Assembly: GCA_024642205.1 (NCBI GenBank)
Contig: JAHEBQ010000003.1
Coordinates: forward strand, 1-56,398
Direction of reading: 5' to 3'
DNA from: Planctomycetaceae bacterium
GTDB lineage: Bacteria; Planctomycetota; Planctomycetia; Pirellulales; Pirellulaceae
Length of the DNA stretch: 56,398 bases
In this document: piece after piece, positions 26,876 to 36,736 of the stretch
Layout of the letters: every line of letters begins with the position of its first letter
How positions within the stretch are numbered: the first letter of the stretch is position 1
Notes under the pieces: model-generated
Seen by the model: only the letters and a program-made list of their open reading frames with translations
Database searches by the model: none
What the model was told of the DNA's origin: nothing
Position numbers and translations under genes: made by a program

Positions 26876-27301
26876 ATGCAAGTTCCAAAGCACAAATCGA
26901 ATCGCAAGTACGGTTTCAACATGACCCCCATGATTGACGTCGTGTTCCTGCTGATTATCTTTTTTCTCGTCAGCAGTCATCTGGCTCGGCAGGAATCGCA
27001 AATGGAACTGGACCTGCCGACGGCAAGTTCCGGTCAGGAAGACCTTGATCTGGAAACGCCGCGACTGACGATCAACGTAAAATCCGATGGCTCGTTGTGG
27101 CTTGCCGGACGGCCCATCGCCCAGGAGCAGCTGCAGCAAAAATTCGTCGAAGCCCGTTCCCGGGAGGGTGAGAACATCGAGGTCAGAATTCGGGGGAGTC
27201 GCACCGCACCGTACTCAACGGTTGAACCGGTCATGCTGGCCTGCACCGGCGCAAAAATCTGGAACGTGAGTTACGCCGTTTATCGGGAGAGTTCGCAATG
27301 A
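26876..27301 (+). CDS. ExbD/TolR family protein (first copy)
   Basis: 141 residues from ATG 26876; an in-frame ATG at 26822 is less likely. NMTPMIDVVFLLIIFFLVSS contains the essential membrane Asp of ExbD/TolR. The periplasmic domain has the usual strands (PRLTINVKSDGSLWLAG, IEVRIRGSRTAPYSTVEPVM). This copy looks canonical. The stop overlaps the start of the second ExbD gene (ATGA), so the two are translated together. Confidence 0.92.
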   Translation: MQVPKHKSNRKYGFNMTPMIDVVFLLIIFFLVSSHLARQESQMELDLPTASSGQEDLDLETPRLTINVKSDGSLWLAGRPIAQEQLQQKFVEARSREGENIEVRIRGSRTAPYSTVEPVMLACTGAKIWNVSYAVYRESSQ

Positions 27302-27759
27302 GACGAACCAGTCCCTTGGTCCGCCGCGGCAGCGATATCGATATGGACAGTGCCATGACGCCCATGATCGATGTCGTGTTCCTGTTGTTGGTGTTTTTTG
27401 TTTGGACGGCAAGTTTTCAGATCATTGAGCACGTTTTGCCCAGCGAAATGTCTGAACTGACAGGCTCCGATCCAGTCGAGCAAGCTGAACCTCCGCCACC
27501 CAGGGATTTTGATGATCTCGTCGTCCGGATTGGTTGGAGCGGGGATGCCCCGACCTGGAGAATCAATAATCAGTTGAGCCCTTCGCTCGCGGACGTCCAA
27601 CGACAACTGTTGACGATTTCCGAGATTCAGACGGGAGCCCTGGTAATCCTGCACCCCGACCCAATGGTGCCTTTGGGTTTCGTCATCGAAGCCTACGATG
27701 CTGCAAAGGCTTCTGGGTTCGAGCAGGTTTCGTTTGCGATCAACCCGCGGAGACGATGA
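27298..27759 (+). CDS. ExbD/TolR family protein (second, divergent copy)
   Basis: 153 residues. AMTPMIDVVFLLLVFFVWTA keeps the membrane Asp. The helix is followed by QIIEHVLPSEMSEL and a Glu/Pro-rich linker (EQAEPPPPRDFDD), then the periplasmic domain (LVVRIGWSGDAPTWRINN, ALVILHPDPMVPLGFVIEAYDAA). It overlaps the previous and next genes by four bases each. Because ExbD acts as a dimer in the ExbB pentamer, two unequal copies may form a heterodimer. Confidence 0.9.
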   Translation: MRRTSPLVRRGSDIDMDSAMTPMIDVVFLLLVFFVWTASFQIIEHVLPSEMSELTGSDPVEQAEPPPPRDFDDLVVRIGWSGDAPTWRINNQLSPSLADVQRQLLTISEIQTGALVILHPDPMVPLGFVIEAYDAAKASGFEQVSFAINPRRR

Positions 27760-30392
27760 TGAACCGGACGCCATCGACAGATGCAGCTCGTATCATGCCG
27801 CGATTCACGAGACGCGATCGCTGGAAAACGTTGGTGTTAACCTGCGCGCTGTTGGTTCTACATCGACCCTTGGTTGCCCAGGAAGCCTCCGAATCCACCC
27901 AGCAACTCAACGACGACACGACATTGCTGGATGGACTCCGTGACCGGCGACTGTTTGATATCGCCGAGGATTACTGCCGGGAACAGCTGTCCCAACCAAC
28001 GGTTGATCCGACAGGTCAATCGACGCTTGTGGTTGAACTGATGAAAACTCAAACTACCCGGGCAATCCTGTCCAATCTGGCCGACCGCGAGTCGGCCTGG
28101 CGTGCCATCGACATGACCGCAGCTGAATTTGAGCGGACCTTCCCTGACCACCCGCGAAAGTTTCTGGTTCAAATTCAGCATGCACTCAGCCACCTGGCAC
28201 ACAGTCAATTGCTGCGGCAGGAACTGGATGCTGACATGGCAACCGATTCGACTCGGGTGGAAGCCCTGGAACAAGTCAATCTGGCCCGCTCGCTGCTCGG
28301 CAATTTGCAACGGGAAATATCCGGGGCAATTCCCGATCGCAACGGTCGGACGTTAACCGAGCACGAGTTGACATCGGAACAGTTGCTGAATTTGAATAAT
28401 AACGTCCGCTACCAGTTGGCTGTCTGCGACCTGAATCGCGCCCGGTTGTACGAACCTTCCGATCGCCTGAACCGAATCGACGCGCTCAACGGCGTGAGCC
28501 AGCGACTGATCGAAGTTCAACGGTCGGCATCCGACGGCCAGCCGCTGTGGTGGAAATCAAAACTGGGTCAAATCGAATGTCTGCGTTTGCTGGGAACCCC
28601 GACCGAGGCCCGCGCGCTGGCGGAATCGCTACCCCGACGGGAGGCTCCACCAGCGATCCACGATTCGTTGTTGGAACAGGAAGCCCGCTGCGCAATTGAG
28701 TTGGGAAGGGAAGATTATTCTCAGTCGATCCTCACCGAATTCAATGCATTCAACGGACGCACGGCCCAACTTGAACTGGCCGTCATTGAGCTGGCGGTTG
28801 ATCTGGCCACGCGCGCCCGCACCGAGAATCGAAAAAGAGAATGGATCACCTTTGCCGCCGACTTGTCGAAATCAATCGAACAGGCGCATGGCCGGTATTG
28901 GGGCCGGCGGGCGGATTTGATTTTGATTGGCGCGACCGGCGTTGCCGACAGCGGTACCGGTGCGAACGAAACAAGCAAGGCAACCAATCCGGTCACATCG
29001 CCGGCCAGCGCTTCGAACAATGTCGAGTTGAACCTGTTGATGAGACTCGCGGAGGAGGCCAATCGCAAGGAACTTTGGGACGACGCCCTCAAGGCCTATG
29101 ACCGCGCCGCGACGTTGGCGTTGTCCTTAAACCAAACCGATCAAGCGCTTCGAATGGATTTTCAAGCCGGAAAAATTCTGGAAAAACAGGGACAGCATCG
29201 CCTGGCTGCCCAGCGGCTAACCTCAAGTGCAGTTCGCGATGACCGATTGTTGTTTGCTCCCTCGGTACACCTGGTCGGGTGTTGGAATTTTGCGAAAGCA
29301 ATCCAAAGCGATCAACCGGAACAACGAAAACGGTTTGAGGAATTATTGCAGGACCACCTCCAACGTTGGCCGTCTGGAACGGCTGCAAACCAGGCCCGGG
29401 TCTGGCTGGCAGGTGAATACCAATCAGGCCGTCAATGGCAGAAAGCGTTTGATCTGTATCTGCTCGTCGACAACAACAGCCCGCATTCGGGAAAAGCCGC
29501 TGAACAGGCGATTGACTGCGCCAACCGGGCATTGCTGGTCCAGCAGCAAACGGGAGGTTCGACCGAGTCTCTCGCTCATCATTTGATCGAACAGCTGTCG
29601 CAGAAGCGCCGATCACTTCAAAAAACGAACTCCCTCTCGTTTCGGCTGGAGCTAACGCAAGCCGAGTTGGACTTGACGTTCGGCTCACGCAAACCTGATC
29701 CGAGTCTCGCCAATTCGCTGATTCCGATCGAAAGCGCTGCGGATGGTACATTGGCCAACATGGCCAGGGCGATTCACGCCGTATCGTTGAGCGTCGCCCA
29801 GCCTGAGCAAGCCAAACAGCTTCTTGCGCAAATCGCGGGGGACGAGCCTGCACTCGGTCTTTGCGAACGCTGTCTGGCTGCGATCGTGGAAAACCCGTCG
29901 GCGGGTGAGTCCCTCACCAGCATTCACGAGTTGCGGCTGGCGGCGATTGAAAGTGCACTGGCGACACCCGCGATGCAGCAGCAGGAAAACGAAGCTGCCA
30001 GGACAAACTGGATGCTGAAGCAGGCCGCGGCCCTGAATTCACTTGATCGACAATCCGAATCGATCCCGGTTCTGAAGCTGCTGGAAAAACGGCACCCGCG
30101 AAACGCCGGTGTGCAAATGCAGTTGGCTCGAGCAATGTCAATTCAGTATGGAAAAACCGATCCACAAATACCTCTGGATCAATGGCGGCGTGTTGCCGCC
30201 CGACTCAAATCTCATTCACCCCATTGGTTCGAGGCGAAATACGAAGTCGCGCGGCTGCTGGTTGAATCGGGCGATGCGGCGTCCGCAACCAAATTATTGA
30301 AATACATCCAGGCCATTCCCCCCGGTTGGGACCAGTCTTCTTTGAAACCGGAATTCGAAAAGCTCTTGCGCAGGAGCGAAGAAAATAAATGA
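27756..30392 (+). CDS. large secreted TPR-like repeat protein closing the ExbBD operon
   Basis: 878 residues. A signal peptide (KTLVLTCALLVLHRPLVAQ) ends near residue 42, followed by an almost wholly helical chain with TPR-like units, for example LLMRLAEEANRKELWDDALK and YDRAATLALSLNQTDQALRM, then GKILEKQGQHRLAAQRL. There are no membrane helices after the signal and no catalytic motif. It is likely a periplasmic scaffold that interacts with the vWA or ExbD domains. The start overlaps the second ExbD stop (ATGA). No terminator-like hairpin is seen directly after it. Confidence 0.8.
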   Translation: MMNRTPSTDAARIMPRFTRRDRWKTLVLTCALLVLHRPLVAQEASESTQQLNDDTTLLDGLRDRRLFDIAEDYCREQLSQPTVDPTGQSTLVVELMKTQTTRAILSNLADRESAWRAIDMTAAEFERTFPDHPRKFLVQIQHALSHLAHSQLLRQELDADMATDSTRVEALEQVNLARSLLGNLQREISGAIPDRNGRTLTEHELTSEQLLNLNNNVRYQLAVCDLNRARLYEPSDRLNRIDALNGVSQRLIEVQRSASDGQPLWWKSKLGQIECLRLLGTPTEARALAESLPRREAPPAIHDSLLEQEARCAIELGREDYSQSILTEFNAFNGRTAQLELAVIELAVDLATRARTENRKREWITFAADLSKSIEQAHGRYWGRRADLILIGATGVADSGTGANETSKATNPVTSPASASNNVELNLLMRLAEEANRKELWDDALKAYDRAATLALSLNQTDQALRMDFQAGKILEKQGQHRLAAQRLTSSAVRDDRLLFAPSVHLVGCWNFAKAIQSDQPEQRKRFEELLQDHLQRWPSGTAANQARVWLAGEYQSGRQWQKAFDLYLLVDNNSPHSGKAAEQAIDCANRALLVQQQTGGSTESLAHHLIEQLSQKRRSLQKTNSLSFRLELTQAELDLTFGSRKPDPSLANSLIPIESAADGTLANMARAIHAVSLSVAQPEQAKQLLAQIAGDEPALGLCERCLAAIVENPSAGESLTSIHELRLAAIESALATPAMQQQENEAARTNWMLKQAAALNSLDRQSESIPVLKLLEKRHPRNAGVQMQLARAMSIQYGKTDPQIPLDQWRRVAARLKSHSPHWFEAKYEVARLLVESGDAASATKLLKYIQAIPPGWDQSSLKPEFEKLLRRSEENK

Positions 30393-30736
30393 CATCCAAG
30401 CATCGCTCGCCCAATCGGAATCGCAATGACGTGGCTCGGTTTTGAAATCCCGGTGGCCAGCTTCGAATGGCCCGAACCAACCTCGTGCCTCTCGGTTGGC
30501 GACTGTCGTTTGGCACGACGCAAGGAACTACACAAAACGGGATGGCCGCTCAAGAGGCGGATCCGCTGACGTGTGTTGACGTTACCCAATGATCACCGGC
30601 GTCGGGAAACGAATGTTGAAAAGCAAAATCACGCACTGAATTAAAGATGGCCGCCAAGGTAACCATCCCAGCAAAAAACCCACCGAAGCAATACTTCGGT
30701 GGGCTTGAAAAATCAAATCACGACGCCGCAAAAACA
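30393..30736. other. 344-bp convergent intergenic region
   Basis: Lies between the end of the ExbBD operon (plus) and the end of a secreted-protein gene (minus). It contains the strong minus-strand terminator at 30673-30703. A 46-codon plus-strand frame from ATG 30426 is not supported by any other sign. Nothing else was recognised. Confidence 0.5.
30673..30703 (-). terminator. strong intrinsic terminator of the secreted-protein gene
   Basis: Perfect 10-bp stem: CCCACCGAAG (30679-30688) against CTTCGGTGGG (30694-30703) with a 5-base loop. On the minus strand it is followed by six T (30673-30678). It lies 34 bases after the stop of the minus-strand gene at 30737. Confidence 0.9.
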
Positions 30737-31909
30737 TTACTTGACCGGGGATGCTGGGCTTGGGTTGTCGATCGCAATCGCGGTAATACCGGCTCCGAAA
30801 GCACCGATTCGCAGCAAACGACCCATTCCGGCCCCACCGCCACCAAAGCGTCCATTGAAAATTCCGCCCTGGACATTGCCGGCCGACCCGCCCCCTGCAC
30901 CGCCATAGCAAACCGACTCGCCGGCATACTCAATGGCTCCCTGGGAAGATTCCATCCACGCATTGGTCGCGTCCTGATAGGTGATTTCGTCCTGGCCTTC
31001 CTGCGATTCCCATTCCCGTGTTTCCGTCAAGGCATACTCAAGTTTCGTCCCCACTTTGCGAAAGGAAACTTGAGTCATCGGTCCAGAATTTCCAATGGCA
31101 TCAAACCGACCAACCACCATGGCAGTCTGACTGGCAGCCACCAGGTCGTAGACCCCCGGCTCGACGTCTGGAATGCTGAACTCGCCCTGGGCATTGGTTT
31201 CGACTTGGGCGATCGGTTTGTCGTTCTGGATCAAGTGAACCTGGACACCGCTGACTGTTTGGCGGTCTCCAAACAGGCTGTTGATCTGTCCGTTCAGCTG
31301 ACCGTTGATCAGGCGAACCTGATTTTGTGACTGGACGGCGAAACCCTTTGATTCGATCGGGTTCGAGCTGATAATGGCCTGTCGAACTTCCGCCGGAACA
31401 ATTCGTTGAACCATCTGCTGGATACCACTGTAGTTTGACGAGGCGATGGTTGCTTCGAGGCTGTCATTGGCATCACCCCAGTTACGACGAGTGATGTAAA
31501 CACCCGAGGCCGCAAAGCCGGCGTTGCCGGCGGCGAAGAAAGAGTAAGCCCCTTCGTCCAGGCCCTGGATTTCAAACGAGCCATCGGCACGTGTTTTCGC
31601 TTGCTTGATGACTTGTCCATTTTGAACGAAAAAGACACTGAGTCCTTTTAGCCCGGCAGCCGATTTGGTGCCGGGATCGATCAAGGCAATTTGCCCCGTC
31701 AGAGTTCCGTTTTGCGCCAGTGCCACAGTATGAACTGACTTTGTAATGATAGGCGGAGCAACCGTCGGTTCCACAACGGAGTCGCCGATGTTGACGACGA
31801 CTCCCGTCGCTTGCCGCTGTTGCGTCCATTGAGCCGAGACCGTGGTCGCCATGAAGGGCAAAACCACCAGTACCATCCCGAATCCGAGTTTTTTTCGTTG
31901 AGATTTCAT
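30737..31909 (-). CDS. secreted protein with two carboxypeptidase-regulatory-like domains
   Basis: 390 residues from ATG 31909, chosen because it begins a good signal peptide (MKSQRKKLGFGMVLVVLPFM, ending TTVSAQ); the frame is open up to 32002. Two CarboxypepD_reg-like (transthyretin-type) beta sandwiches are visible, each with a G-x-L-x-G-Q-I opening and a D/N-G-x-F-x-I-x-x-L/V-x-x-G-x-Y core: NGTLTGQIALID ... DGSFEIQGLDEGAYSF, and NGQLNGQINSLF ... QGEFSIPDVEPGVYDL. The C-terminus is Gly-rich (GGAGGGSAGNVQGGIFNGRF). Probably a surface protein. A strong terminator follows. Confidence 0.8.
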   Translation of the reverse strand: MKSQRKKLGFGMVLVVLPFMATTVSAQWTQQRQATGVVVNIGDSVVEPTVAPPIITKSVHTVALAQNGTLTGQIALIDPGTKSAAGLKGLSVFFVQNGQVIKQAKTRADGSFEIQGLDEGAYSFFAAGNAGFAASGVYITRRNWGDANDSLEATIASSNYSGIQQMVQRIVPAEVRQAIISSNPIESKGFAVQSQNQVRLINGQLNGQINSLFGDRQTVSGVQVHLIQNDKPIAQVETNAQGEFSIPDVEPGVYDLVAASQTAMVVGRFDAIGNSGPMTQVSFRKVGTKLEYALTETREWESQEGQDEITYQDATNAWMESSQGAIEYAGESVCYGGAGGGSAGNVQGGIFNGRFGGGGAGMGRLLRIGAFGAGITAIAIDNPSPASPVK

Positions 31910-32161
31910 AGATCCATTACTCACAATTCTGTTTCCTAAATGTGCTTCCAGGCTGTTCAGCCGATCGCCAAAATCGGTTCCAGCTGTCCTTCTACGGAAC
32001 ATACGTCACCAATCAGCAAAATCAAGTTTTTAGTGTTCCGAGAAGTGAATTTTTGATTCTTGCATTCACGCATTCATAACAATCCAATCAACCTATCATT
32101 CGCCGCCTGCACTTCTATCAAGCGACTGACCTGACGCGGCAAACGCTCAACTCCGTCAGCT

Positions 32162-32269
32162 TTAGCAGCCCGTGATTGGCTTGTCCTCACGAATCGGACA
32201 CACCGCGCTGATGGCCAACAATGTGGTTGCCAAACCGCCGACAAACATAAGCACTTGGTAAAGAAACAT
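32162..32269 (-). CDS. possible 35-residue membrane peptide
   Basis: An ATG at 32269, preceded by AAGAGG at a suitable distance, opens 35 codons: MFLYQVLMFVGGLATTLLAI, then SAVCPIREDKPITGC and a stop. One hydrophobic helix is followed by a short polar tail with two Cys. It lies between two secreted-protein genes on the same strand, and its composition is that of a real small membrane protein. No homologue is known to me. Confidence 0.4.
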   Translation of the reverse strand: MFLYQVLMFVGGLATTLLAISAVCPIREDKPITGC

Positions 32270-32448
32270 GGCTCTAACCTCTTCGAGAAGAAATGTCAGA
32301 GGCAGAGTTTGCACGTTTCGGGCCATTCACTCCGATTTGGATTCAAACGGGTTCAAGTGCCGGAATCCCCCGAGAAAACGCCAGGGATTATCGACTTGCC
32401 ATCCATGGTGCTGTCGTCATCAAAACGACTTCACGTGTATCTTTTTCC

Positions 32449-33009
32449 TTACCAGGGTGCCCGAACGGGATAAATTCCAAACTGCTCTGTGCTCGAAGGC
32501 CAATAGGGTGTTGGTGAGTATCCTCCTGCGCCGCCAATCGTGCCGGCGCCCTGTTGGCCGAACTGGTGATGAATCGGCTTGCTTCGAACCTGACCGACTC
32601 CCCAGGAGTAGCTGGTCTGGAAAGCCGCCGTCGGGGGAACGACCAACGCCGTCGGCTCCCGCCAACGCCAATTCATGTAATTGTCATGCCAGGGCTGTCC
32701 GGCCGCAATGTTTTGACTTTCGGTGTTTGTCCGGCCTGCATTCAGGCCTTTGTTGCTGTACGTGTAAATTGGGTCTGGCGAGTACGGATTATGCGATGCC
32801 ATTTTCAGAGTCCGGAGAAAGTTGACTCGGCCTTCATACACGTTGAGCGTCATTCCGTTGGCATCGGTTCCTGCATAGACAGGGATCCGGCTGCCATTGG
32901 CTGCGACCGCATGCCTCGTATGCAGCCTTGATTGGGCATTGGTTTCCGCGACTGCCACGACCAGCATCGCAAATAACACGACGCCCACTGATAATCCGGT
33001 TTTTTTCAT
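32449..33009 (-). CDS. secreted Tyr/Pro/Asn-rich protein of unknown function
   Basis: 186 residues with a clear signal peptide (MKKTGLSVGVVLFAMLVVAV, cleavage after ETNAQ or nearby). The mature protein is rich in Asn, Tyr, Pro, Trp and Gly (SHNPYSPDPIYTYSNKGLN, HDNYMNWRWREP), with no Cys and no membrane segment. Segments such as YSPTPYWPSS suggest an extended, surface-exposed protein. GAGGATC precedes the ATG. The next upstream gene on the same strand has a similar composition, so they may be related. Function unknown. Confidence 0.7.
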   Translation of the reverse strand: MKKTGLSVGVVLFAMLVVAVAETNAQSRLHTRHAVAANGSRIPVYAGTDANGMTLNVYEGRVNFLRTLKMASHNPYSPDPIYTYSNKGLNAGRTNTESQNIAAGQPWHDNYMNWRWREPTALVVPPTAAFQTSYSWGVGQVRSKPIHHQFGQQGAGTIGGAGGYSPTPYWPSSTEQFGIYPVRAPW

Positions 33010-33136
33010 CTTGCTTGATCCTCGATTTGCCGTCTTTTGATTGAAACCAACCGTTTATCAAACGGCTTTTTGTAGGTTGAATGTTCGCCCGGCGGCTGAC
33101 CAGTGAGTCGCCATGCGATGCCAGGCCTTCCCTGGT

Positions 33137-33616
33137 TTAGTCTCCACAGGTGGCACAGACGCCGCCACCTTCACTTTCCTGGCACCCGCCTCCTCCGCAA
33201 TTAAGTCCATACTTGCGGCTATGGATGCGATAACACAAATCCGAAAGCCCGTGTGTATGCCGGAGCGGACCAATGTGATTGGTCCCGCTGTACCAACGAA
33301 CCGATGTCTTGTTGACAGCGTTGGGAGAACCGTTGTTGGGATCCGTCGAGTAATAGTTGAAATAATTTCGCGAATGCTGATACATCATTTCATGCGGCAT
33401 CAGCGGCTGATAGGTGTAATAGCTTTGCGCACCCATCGGCGGAACATAATGCGGGGCAGGATACATTCCAGCGGTCGTCATATTGGGACCGTTGGGTGTC
33501 ACGTATTGGGAAAACAAGTCGTTGCCCGGATTATTGTCATATTGAGCCGAAACGGGGTCGGCTACGAAACAGGTAACCGCAGCAATGGCGATTGCGATAA
33601 AAAGTTTGCGGATCAT
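33137..33616 (-). CDS. secreted Tyr/Asn-rich protein with Cys-rich tail
   Basis: 159 residues from ATG 33616, which has AGGAG upstream and begins a signal peptide (MIRKLFIAIAIAAVTCFVAD). The middle is Tyr/Pro/Met/Asn-rich (YYTYQPLMPHEMMYQHSRNY). It then carries WYSGTNHIGPLRHTHG, and a Gly/Cys tail, CGGGGCQESEGGGVCATCGD, with four Cys in CxxxxC and CxxC spacing suited to metal binding or disulfides. No family recognised. It shares composition with the downstream gene at 32449. Confidence 0.7.
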   Translation of the reverse strand: MIRKLFIAIAIAAVTCFVADPVSAQYDNNPGNDLFSQYVTPNGPNMTTAGMYPAPHYVPPMGAQSYYTYQPLMPHEMMYQHSRNYFNYYSTDPNNGSPNAVNKTSVRWYSGTNHIGPLRHTHGLSDLCYRIHSRKYGLNCGGGGCQESEGGGVCATCGD

Positions 33617-34007
33617 CGGGTCGACTCCTGGATTGGTTGCGGGAAACGTTCGCGGACGAATTAAGCGGTCAATGATGGTTACGCCACGTTGGTGGTTACA
33701 CCACGTCTGCTTCCTTTTCGTCCAACCGGCATTCCACCACCCAGCCAAATTCGGGCTCACCCCCAGCATTCCGATTTTGCCGACGATACAACCCTAAAAA
33801 CCGTCTGTGACCGAGTTGACCTGATTGGTATACTCTCCCTAAACCTCCCTGTTTGCATCAACGCATCTCAGGGCGCCGATGGCCGGAAGCGACGCGAAAT
33901 GCAGGATCAAACTCCATGCGTTCGCTCAACCAGCACCAACGGACTGGGCAAATCTGGTTCGAGTCATACGAAAAACAACAAGACAAGCCAACGAAGGATA
34001 AATTGAC
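33617..34007. other. 391-bp divergent intergenic region
   Basis: Separates the minus-strand secreted-protein run from the topoisomerase A gene and should hold both promoters. GAAGGA just before 34008 is the ribosome-binding site of the topoisomerase gene. No other feature was recognised. Confidence 0.4.
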
Positions 34008-36518
34008 GTGGCAAAACGTCGGCCTAAAAAAAAGAAAACCAGCCAATCGTCCAAGACGACTGCGTCCCGGAAATCGGCATCCTCCAAAACCAACGGGAAA
34101 CCCGGCCAGACACTATTCGACGACCAGCAGGATGAAGACTGGGAACCGGTACCGCTGCGACTTGCAGCTCAAACTCGTTACCTGAATTACTCGCTTTCGG
34201 TTATCACCTCACGGGCACTGCCAGACGTGCGGGACGGACTGAAGCCGGTGCAGCGGCGGATCCTGTATACGACTCGACAACTTGGTCTCGACCATAATTC
34301 GAAGCATCGAAAAAGCGCGAAAGTCGTCGGTGACGCGATGGCCAACTACCATCCGCATGGCGATAGTTCGATCTACGATGCACTGGTCCGGATGGCTCAG
34401 CCGTTTTCGCTGCGCATGCCGCTGATTGACGGCAGCGGGAACTTTGGTTCGATCGACGGCGACAACGCCGCGGCCATGCGGTACACCGAGTGCCGTCGCA
34501 CCCGAATTGCCGGGGAATTGTTGGACGACCTTTCGACGCGCACCGTCGCATTTCGTCCCAACTACGACGGCAGCCGTGAAGAACCGGTTGTCCTGCCAAG
34601 CAGAATTCCCAACCTGCTGCTCAATGGTGCCAGCGGAATCGCCGTCGGCATGGCGACCAACATTCCCCCTCACAACCTGAAGGAACTTTGCCGGGCGCTC
34701 CTTAAGTTGCTCAAGGACCCGGAAACCAAAGCCTACCAACTGGTCGCCAACGACGCTGTTCAGGGTCCGGACTTTCCTACCGGTGGCCAGATCGTCAACA
34801 CCAAGGAAGAACTTCGGGAGATTTACCGGACCGGTCAGGGGGCGCTCAAGGTTCGCGGGACGGCCAAGATCATCGGTGGCAACAAGACAACGGGTCGCAT
34901 CCTTCAGATCCACTCGATTCCATTCGCCGTCAATAAAGCGGTTTTGGTGGAACGGATTTCCGAACTCGTGTTTACTGGCAAACTCCCGCTGGTCACCGAA
35001 ATACGTGATGTTTCGACCGACGATATTCGAATCGACTTGCATCTCAAAAAAGATGCCGACGAGAACAAGGTACTGGCGTTTCTCTATAAGCACACCCCGT
35101 TTCAAACGAACTTCAACGTTAACTTGACCTGCCTGGTTCCAACCGAGAACCCCGAAGTCGGTCGGCCCGAACGACTGGGACTCAAGGAAGCACTCTGGTA
35201 CTTCCTCCAATTCCGTCTCGATGTCGTCACCCAGCGACTTGAGAACGAACTGGCCTCACTTAACAAACGAATTCATATTCTCCGCGGTTTCGTTACGATT
35301 TTTGACGCGTTGGATGAGATCATCCGGATCATCCGAAAAAGCGATGGAAAATCGGATGCAGCCGAAAAGATCATGAAACGCTTCCCGGTTAGCGAGGGAC
35401 GCGGCAAAAGCAATGGTCTCGACGCCGAACAGACCGAGGCGATCCTGGAGTTGAAGCTTTATCGTCTCGCGCGACTTGAAATCAACCTGGTTACCGAAGA
35501 GCTCAAGAACAAGGAGAAACGCGCGCGTGAAATTCGCAACCTCCTCAAAGAAGACACTGCCGACACAAATGCATCCGGGTGTTGGAAAATTGTTCGCGGT
35601 GAAATCGAAGATTTGGTGAAGAACCACTGCAATGACGACGACGCCAAACGTCGGACCATTATCGAGGCGGCCGGTGACGAGGTCGAAATCAGTGCCGAAG
35701 ACTTCATCGTCGCAGAAGACTGCCACGTGCTGATCACAAAAGACGGCTGGGTGAAACGGCAACGGAACATCCCCGACCCTGCCAAAAGTCGCCTGCGGCA
35801 GGGCGACTCCGTCCTCGCCTGTGTCGCTGGCTCGACCCGCAATTCGATCGGATTTTTCTCGTCGACGGGAGTTTGCTACACGGCCCGAATGATCGACGTT
35901 CCAGCCTCGACCGGTTTTGGTGAACCGATTCAAAAACTGTTCAAACTCAAGGACGGCGAGCGAATTGTGTCGGCACTTTCGTTTGACGAACGCGTGATCG
36001 GCAATGTTTATGCGGACCCGAAGCATCCCGAATATTGCCCCGACATCCACGGACTCGCGGCATCGAGCAACGGCTTCGCGCTGCGATTCGGCTTGGAGAC
36101 ATTCGTCGAACCCTCGACGAGAAGCGGTCGGCGATATGCCCGGGCATCCGCCGGAGCCGAATTGATCGGCGTTTACCCCATCGATAGTACGGAAACGATA
36201 CTGGCCATCTCGGAAGACTGCCGGGCGATGATCTGTCCTGTGGAAGACATCAACTACCTTTCCGGGGCCGGCAAGGGGGTGATGCTCATCAAGTTGGCCA
36301 AGTCCGATCGACTGGTGGGGTTCAAGCCTTCGAAAGGCGATCGAGATTTGCTGGTCGTGGAAACCAATCGCGGCGCTCAAAAGACCATTTCCACGGCCAA
36401 GTATCGGACAACATCCCGCGGCGGCAAGGGAAATGAGATTCAGAAGAACGGCAAGATTACAAGCATCGTCTGGCCTCCAATTGAATCACCCGGCGAACTG
36501 AAGCCACTGAAAAATTGA
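34008..36518 (+). CDS. type IIA DNA topoisomerase (gyrase/topo IV) subunit A
   Basis: DNA-cleaving subunit, 836 residues from a GTG with GAAGGA upstream. A Lys/Ser-rich N-terminal tail of about 45 residues precedes the winged-helix core: [40 protein letters not shown], and the catalytic Tyr159 in AAMRYTE. The core ([18 protein letters not shown]) is closer to GyrA than to ParC, but a canonical GyrA box at the start of the C-terminal domain is not obvious. A related SRGGKG lies only about 25 residues from the C-terminus. Whether it supercoils or decatenates cannot be decided, so I give no gene symbol. Subunit B follows 218 bp downstream. Confidence 0.93.
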   Translation: MAKRRPKKKKTSQSSKTTASRKSASSKTNGKPGQTLFDDQQDEDWEPVPLRLAAQTRYLNYSLSVITSRALPDVRDGLKPVQRRILYTTRQLGLDHNSKHRKSAKVVGDAMANYHPHGDSSIYDALVRMAQPFSLRMPLIDGSGNFGSIDGDNAAAMRYTECRRTRIAGELLDDLSTRTVAFRPNYDGSREEPVVLPSRIPNLLLNGASGIAVGMATNIPPHNLKELCRALLKLLKDPETKAYQLVANDAVQGPDFPTGGQIVNTKEELREIYRTGQGALKVRGTAKIIGGNKTTGRILQIHSIPFAVNKAVLVERISELVFTGKLPLVTEIRDVSTDDIRIDLHLKKDADENKVLAFLYKHTPFQTNFNVNLTCLVPTENPEVGRPERLGLKEALWYFLQFRLDVVTQRLENELASLNKRIHILRGFVTIFDALDEIIRIIRKSDGKSDAAEKIMKRFPVSEGRGKSNGLDAEQTEAILELKLYRLARLEINLVTEELKNKEKRAREIRNLLKEDTADTNASGCWKIVRGEIEDLVKNHCNDDDAKRRTIIEAAGDEVEISAEDFIVAEDCHVLITKDGWVKRQRNIPDPAKSRLRQGDSVLACVAGSTRNSIGFFSSTGVCYTARMIDVPASTGFGEPIQKLFKLKDGERIVSALSFDERVIGNVYADPKHPEYCPDIHGLAASSNGFALRFGLETFVEPSTRSGRRYARASAGAELIGVYPIDSTETILAISEDCRAMICPVEDINYLSGAGKGVMLIKLAKSDRLVGFKPSKGDRDLLVVETNRGAQKTISTAKYRTTSRGGKGNEIQKNGKITSIVWPPIESPGELKPLKN

Positions 36519-36736
36519 CGCGGGACGTCGGAAACCTGAATTCCACTCGGGCTAATCGCGCCAACCCCGGTTTGCAGGAAACTGATTCGAAAGCACCTTT
36601 TGGCGAACGTGAAATCACCAGAGAACATTTCCTGCAGGACGGTTTTTCGATCGCCAATATTATCCAGTGTGTTTGGTGACTCAATTTCAACTTTCACCTC
36701 CCGATCCTTTTAACTCCAACTCACAACTGAACCAGC

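Noticed and set aside
30426..30566. 46-codon plus-strand frame after the ExbBD operon
   Set aside because: No ribosome-binding site and no homology I recognise; sits in a convergent intergenic region.
32293..32517. 74-codon plus-strand frame
   Set aside because: Overlaps antisense to the end of the secreted-protein gene at 32449 and has no family signature.
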